Source: Paracoccus sp. MBLB3053 (lineage in GTDB: Bacteria; Pseudomonadota; Alphaproteobacteria; Rhodobacterales; Rhodobacteraceae). Taken from it: a stretch of 64,000 nt of DNA. Where the stretch lies: NCBI RefSeq assembly GCF_031822435.1, contig NZ_JAVQLW010000002.1, positions 248,001-312,000 on the forward strand. Direction: 5' to 3'. This document shows, one piece after another, positions 61,401 to 64,000 of the stretch (position 1 is the stretch's first letter; each line of letters opens with the position of its first letter). A program made the position numbers and the translations under genes. Under the pieces are notes generated by a model. The model was not told the DNA's origin and made no database searches. It was given only the letters and a program-made list of their open reading frames with translations.

Positions 61401-61949
61401 ATGTCCGCATCCTACACGGCGGCGACGTCCCGAAAGGACGCGAATGCCTTTGTGCGCATTGTCGAGGCGCTGACGACCTTCTTTGGGTGGATCGCGGCAG
61501 CCTTCACCATCATCGCGCTTCTGGTCACCTGCCACATGATCTTCGTGCGTTACGTCCTTGGACGTTCGACGATCTGGCAGACCGAGGCCGTGATCTACCT
61601 GATGATCGGGGCGACCCTGCTGGGCCTTGGCTATGTGCAGCGCCTGCGTGGCCATGTGAATGTCGATCTGATTCCGATGGCGTTGAAGCCAGGGGCGCGT
61701 CGCGTGCTTTGCTATGCCGTGCTCATCGCGACAATCGCGGTCACCGCGGTCATCGTCTGGTATTCCTACGAGGTCTGGCATCAGGCTTTTGACCGGAAAT
61801 GGAAATCCTCGACCGTCTGGGCGCCGCCCCTTTGGATTCCCTACCTTTCCCTGCCGCTCGGGTTCGGCTTGTTCCTGCTGCAGCTGATCGCCGATCTGGT
61901 GAAACTCGTCACCGGTGCCGAGCCCCCCTTCGGCATCAGGGAGGAATGA
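61401..61949 (+). CDS. matQ: TRAP transporter small membrane subunit
   Basis: A 182-residue DctQ-type protein with four hydrophobic segments and the family features FVRYVLGRSTIWQTEAVIYLMIGATLLGLGY and RLRGHVNVDLI. It forms the transporter with the large subunit encoded immediately downstream. The stop is directly followed by the matM start, with no spacer. Confidence 0.87.
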   Translation: MSASYTAATSRKDANAFVRIVEALTTFFGWIAAAFTIIALLVTCHMIFVRYVLGRSTIWQTEAVIYLMIGATLLGLGYVQRLRGHVNVDLIPMALKPGARRVLCYAVLIATIAVTAVIVWYSYEVWHQAFDRKWKSSTVWAPPLWIPYLSLPLGFGLFLLQLIADLVKLVTGAEPPFGIREE

Positions 61950-63263
61950 ATGGACCCTTTGTCCCTGGGCCTTCTGGTGGCGCTGGCCACCATCGTCATC
62001 CTGTTCTCGGGCGTTTCGGTGGCCGTGGGCCTGCTGATCGTCGCGGCTGCGTTCCTGCTGATCTTCGACGGCACGCGTTCGCTTGAAATGATACCCGAGA
62101 TCTTCTTTGCGGATCTGAACAGCTTCGCCATCCTTTCAATTCCCATGTTCATCATCATGGGGGCAGCCGTTGCCTCGACCCGCGCCGGGGCCGACCTGTT
62201 CGAGGCACTCGAACGCTGGCTGACCCGCGTGCCGGGTGGGCTTGTCGTGTCGAACCTGGGCGCCTGCGCGCTTTTCGCGGCCATGTCCGGATCATCGCCC
62301 GCGACCTGCGCCGCCATCGGCAAGATGGGTATCCCCGAAATGCAGAAACGCGGCTATCCCGACGGCGTTGCCGCGGGTTCGATCGCCGCCGGGGGAACGC
62401 TTGGCATCCTGATCCCGCCTTCCGTCACGATGATCGTCTATGGCATCGCGACCGAGACCTCGATCGGGCGCCTTTTCCTGGCGGGGATCATTCCGGGCTT
62501 CCTGCTGACCGGGCTTTTCATGGCATGGGCCATCTATGCGACATGGCGGTCGGGGAATGCCGCCGTCCTGTCACCCCGCAGCTATTCGATGCGCGAACGT
62601 TTCGAAATCCTGCCGCGCATCCTGCCATTCCTCGCCGTGATCGCGGGCGTGCTCTATTTCATGTATGGCGGCATCGCCACGACGTCCGAGACGGCCGCCG
62701 TCGGCGCGGTTCTCTGCCTGGTCATGGCGATCATCATCTACCGGCTTTGGAACCCGCGTGCGATCTGGGGAATCCTGCGCGACAGCACCCGAGAAAGCGT
62801 GATGATCCTGTTCATCATGGCCGCGGCAGGCGTCTTTGCCTACATGATGTCATCGCTGTTCATCACCCAGTCGATCGCGCAATGGATCGCCGGGCTCGAG
62901 GTGAACCGCTGGGTTCTCATGGCGCTGATCAACCTCTTTTTGCTGGTCGCTGGTTTCTTTCTGCCGCCGGTCGCGGTGATCCTGATGACCGCGCCGATCC
63001 TGATGCCGATCCTCGAAGCCGCGCAGTTCGACCCCTACTGGTTTGCGGTCATCCTGACGATCAACATGGAAGTGGGGCTGATCACACCGCCGGTCGGGCT
63101 GAACCTTTTCGTCATCAACTCGATCGCGCCGAATATTTCGCTGCGCGCGATCCTTCTTGGCTCAGCGCCCTTCGTCGGCTGCATGTTCGCGGCAATCATC
63201 ATCCTTTGCCTGTTTCCCGGCCTCGCGACCTGGTTGCCGACGCTGGTGATGGGTCCGCTGTAG
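61950..63263 (+). CDS. matM: TRAP transporter large membrane subunit
   Basis: A 437-residue DctM-type permease, about twelve hydrophobic segments, using an ion gradient for uptake. Signatures are SIPMFIIMGAAVASTRAGADLFEALERWL, ALFAAMSGSSPATCAAIGKMGIPEM, IAAGGTLGILIPPSVTMIVYG and MEVGLITPPVGLNLFVIN. It completes the MatPQM complex. Confidence 0.9.
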   Translation: MDPLSLGLLVALATIVILFSGVSVAVGLLIVAAAFLLIFDGTRSLEMIPEIFFADLNSFAILSIPMFIIMGAAVASTRAGADLFEALERWLTRVPGGLVVSNLGACALFAAMSGSSPATCAAIGKMGIPEMQKRGYPDGVAAGSIAAGGTLGILIPPSVTMIVYGIATETSIGRLFLAGIIPGFLLTGLFMAWAIYATWRSGNAAVLSPRSYSMRERFEILPRILPFLAVIAGVLYFMYGGIATTSETAAVGAVLCLVMAIIIYRLWNPRAIWGILRDSTRESVMILFIMAAAGVFAYMMSSLFITQSIAQWIAGLEVNRWVLMALINLFLLVAGFFLPPVAVILMTAPILMPILEAAQFDPYWFAVILTINMEVGLITPPVGLNLFVINSIAPNISLRAILLGSAPFVGCMFAAIIILCLFPGLATWLPTLVMGPL

Positions 63264-63273
63264 GGAGGAAAAT

Positions 63274-64000
63274 ATGGCACGGATCGCATTCTTCTCGGAC
63301 CTGATGGCGACCTTGTTCGAGCGTCGCCCCGCCAGCCCGCCGGGTCCAAGCAAACGCCCGATCAGCGAGCTTTGCGAGGCGCTCTTGTCCTCGCAGGGCG
63401 AGATTTCGGGTGTGAGGCTTGCGCGAGACATCCTGTCCCATTATCGCGCCATGAGCCTGGATGAGCGCGTGTCCTTCTTCCAGCATCTTGCGCAGGATCT
63501 GGATCTTGATCCCGTGGCCGTGGCTGAAGCAGCCGCGAAATACGGCACAACCCGTTCTCCCGAGGATCTGTATCGGCTGTGCCGTGAGGCAGAGCCACGT
63601 CGCCAGGAATTGTTGCGGCGCCTGAACCAGGCACCGGGCGCGACCGAGGAACTGGTCCGGATGCGGCTGGATCTGCTGCGCCTGGTGCCGGATACACCGC
63701 GCCTTCGCGTGATCGACGCCGATTTCCAGCACCTGTTTGCCAGCTGGTTCAATCGAGGCTTTCTCGTCCTGCGCCACATCGACTGGCGCACCCCTGCCAA
63801 CATCCTTGAAAAGATCATCGAATACGAGGCGGTTCACGCCATCAACGATTGGCATGATCTGCAGCGCCGGCTGCGTCCTTCGGACCGGCGTTGCTTTGCC
63901 TTCTTCCATCCCGCCATGCCTGAAGAGCCGCTCATTTTCGTCGAAGTCGCGTTGTGCAAAGGGGTACCCGGATCGGTGCAGGCATTGCTTGCCGAAGAGC
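63274..64000 (+). CDS. matA: malonyl-CoA decarboxylase (partial, runs off the window)
   Basis: The first 242 residues of a malonyl-CoA decarboxylase, which converts malonyl-CoA to acetyl-CoA and CO2. The family helical N-terminal region (LSHYRAMSLDERVSFFQHLAQDL) is followed by the start of the catalytic part: LVLRHIDWRTPANILEKIIEYEAVHAINDWHDLQRRL, FFHPAMPEEPLIFVEVAL and the ALCKGVPGSVQALL segment. ATG 63274 has a GGGAGG site. The catalytic Ser/His region lies beyond 64000. It explains the malonate assignment of the TRAP genes. Confidence 0.92.
   Translation, partial: MARIAFFSDLMATLFERRPASPPGPSKRPISELCEALLSSQGEISGVRLARDILSHYRAMSLDERVSFFQHLAQDLDLDPVAVAEAAAKYGTTRSPEDLYRLCREAEPRRQELLRRLNQAPGATEELVRMRLDLLRLVPDTPRLRVIDADFQHLFASWFNRGFLVLRHIDWRTPANILEKIIEYEAVHAINDWHDLQRRLRPSDRRCFAFFHPAMPEEPLIFVEVALCKGVPGSVQALLAEE

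Noticed and set aside
60555..61781. Antisense reading frame of about 408 residues opposite matP and matQ
   Set aside because: Both sense genes are well supported; the antisense product is compositionally typical of a shadow.

Overview
The window is 64 kb of GC-rich, densely packed chromosomal or megaplasmid DNA from an alphaproteobacterium, most likely a member of the Rhodobacterales such as a Paracoccus relative. I infer this from the gene families and orders: rhizobial-type rhaDI/rhaRSTPQUK, matR-matPQM-matA, phnGHIJKLNM in the alphaproteobacterial order, SigF/NrsF with bufferin genes, and urt-fmdAB. I see no rRNA, tRNA, CRISPR array, insertion sequence or prophage structural block. Most genes sit in tight operons with 4-nt ATGA/GTGA overlaps.

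Layout. (1) 1-9.8 kb: phosphonate import (end of phnD, two phnE permeases), a hexapeptide transferase, the divergent regulator phnF, and the complete C-P lyase set phnGHIJKLNM. (2) 9.8-13.4 kb: a PPC/DUF296 protein, a MerR-type regulator facing a Zn/Cd/Pb P1B ATPase across a textbook MerR operator with a 19-bp spacer, and a small lipoprotein. (3) 13.6-21.2 kb: a dipeptide-type ABC operon ending in a DUF1684 gene, then gamma-glutamyltransferase. (4) 21.3-25.1 kb: an ECF sigma factor and NrsF-like anti-sigma factor, divergent from a bufferin RiPP operon (DUF2282 precursor, DUF692 MNIO enzyme, DUF2063 partner, DoxX). (5) 25.3-26.1 kb: a GNAT acetyltransferase. (6) 26.1-36.8 kb: the full L-rhamnose catabolic locus.

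(7) 36.8-47.8 kb: a LuxR-type response regulator and an 1114-residue sensor kinase whose sensory half is an NCS1 nucleobase transporter plus a cysteine-rich module. Both are divergent from a urtABCDE transporter with fmdA (formamidase) and fmdB. The signalling pair probably controls amide uptake and hydrolysis through the operator-like repeats between them. (8) 48.1-50.2 kb: eutBC, ethanolamine ammonia-lyase.

(9) 50.3-57.0 kb: the most unusual part. One 1804-residue protein strings together a papain-like peptidase, an alpha/beta-hydrolase fold without its nucleophile, an SGNH hydrolase, a caspase-like peptidase and an M15-type peptidoglycan peptidase. Next to it is a GH19/lysozyme-like enzyme fused to the N-terminal domain of MucR. 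AT-richer spacers surround both. I recognise no described system with this composition. (10) 57.5-59.4 kb: a frameshifted TPC-type metal ATPase. (11) 59.6-64.0 kb: the malonate locus, with a FadR-type regulator, a TRAP transporter and malonyl-CoA decarboxylase, which is cut by the window end.

A recurring theme is strong hairpins just after highly expressed secreted-protein genes (rhaS, urtA, matP, bufA), which probably set the ratio of binding protein or peptide to downstream products. All functional statements rest on reading motifs and on family knowledge; no searches were run.
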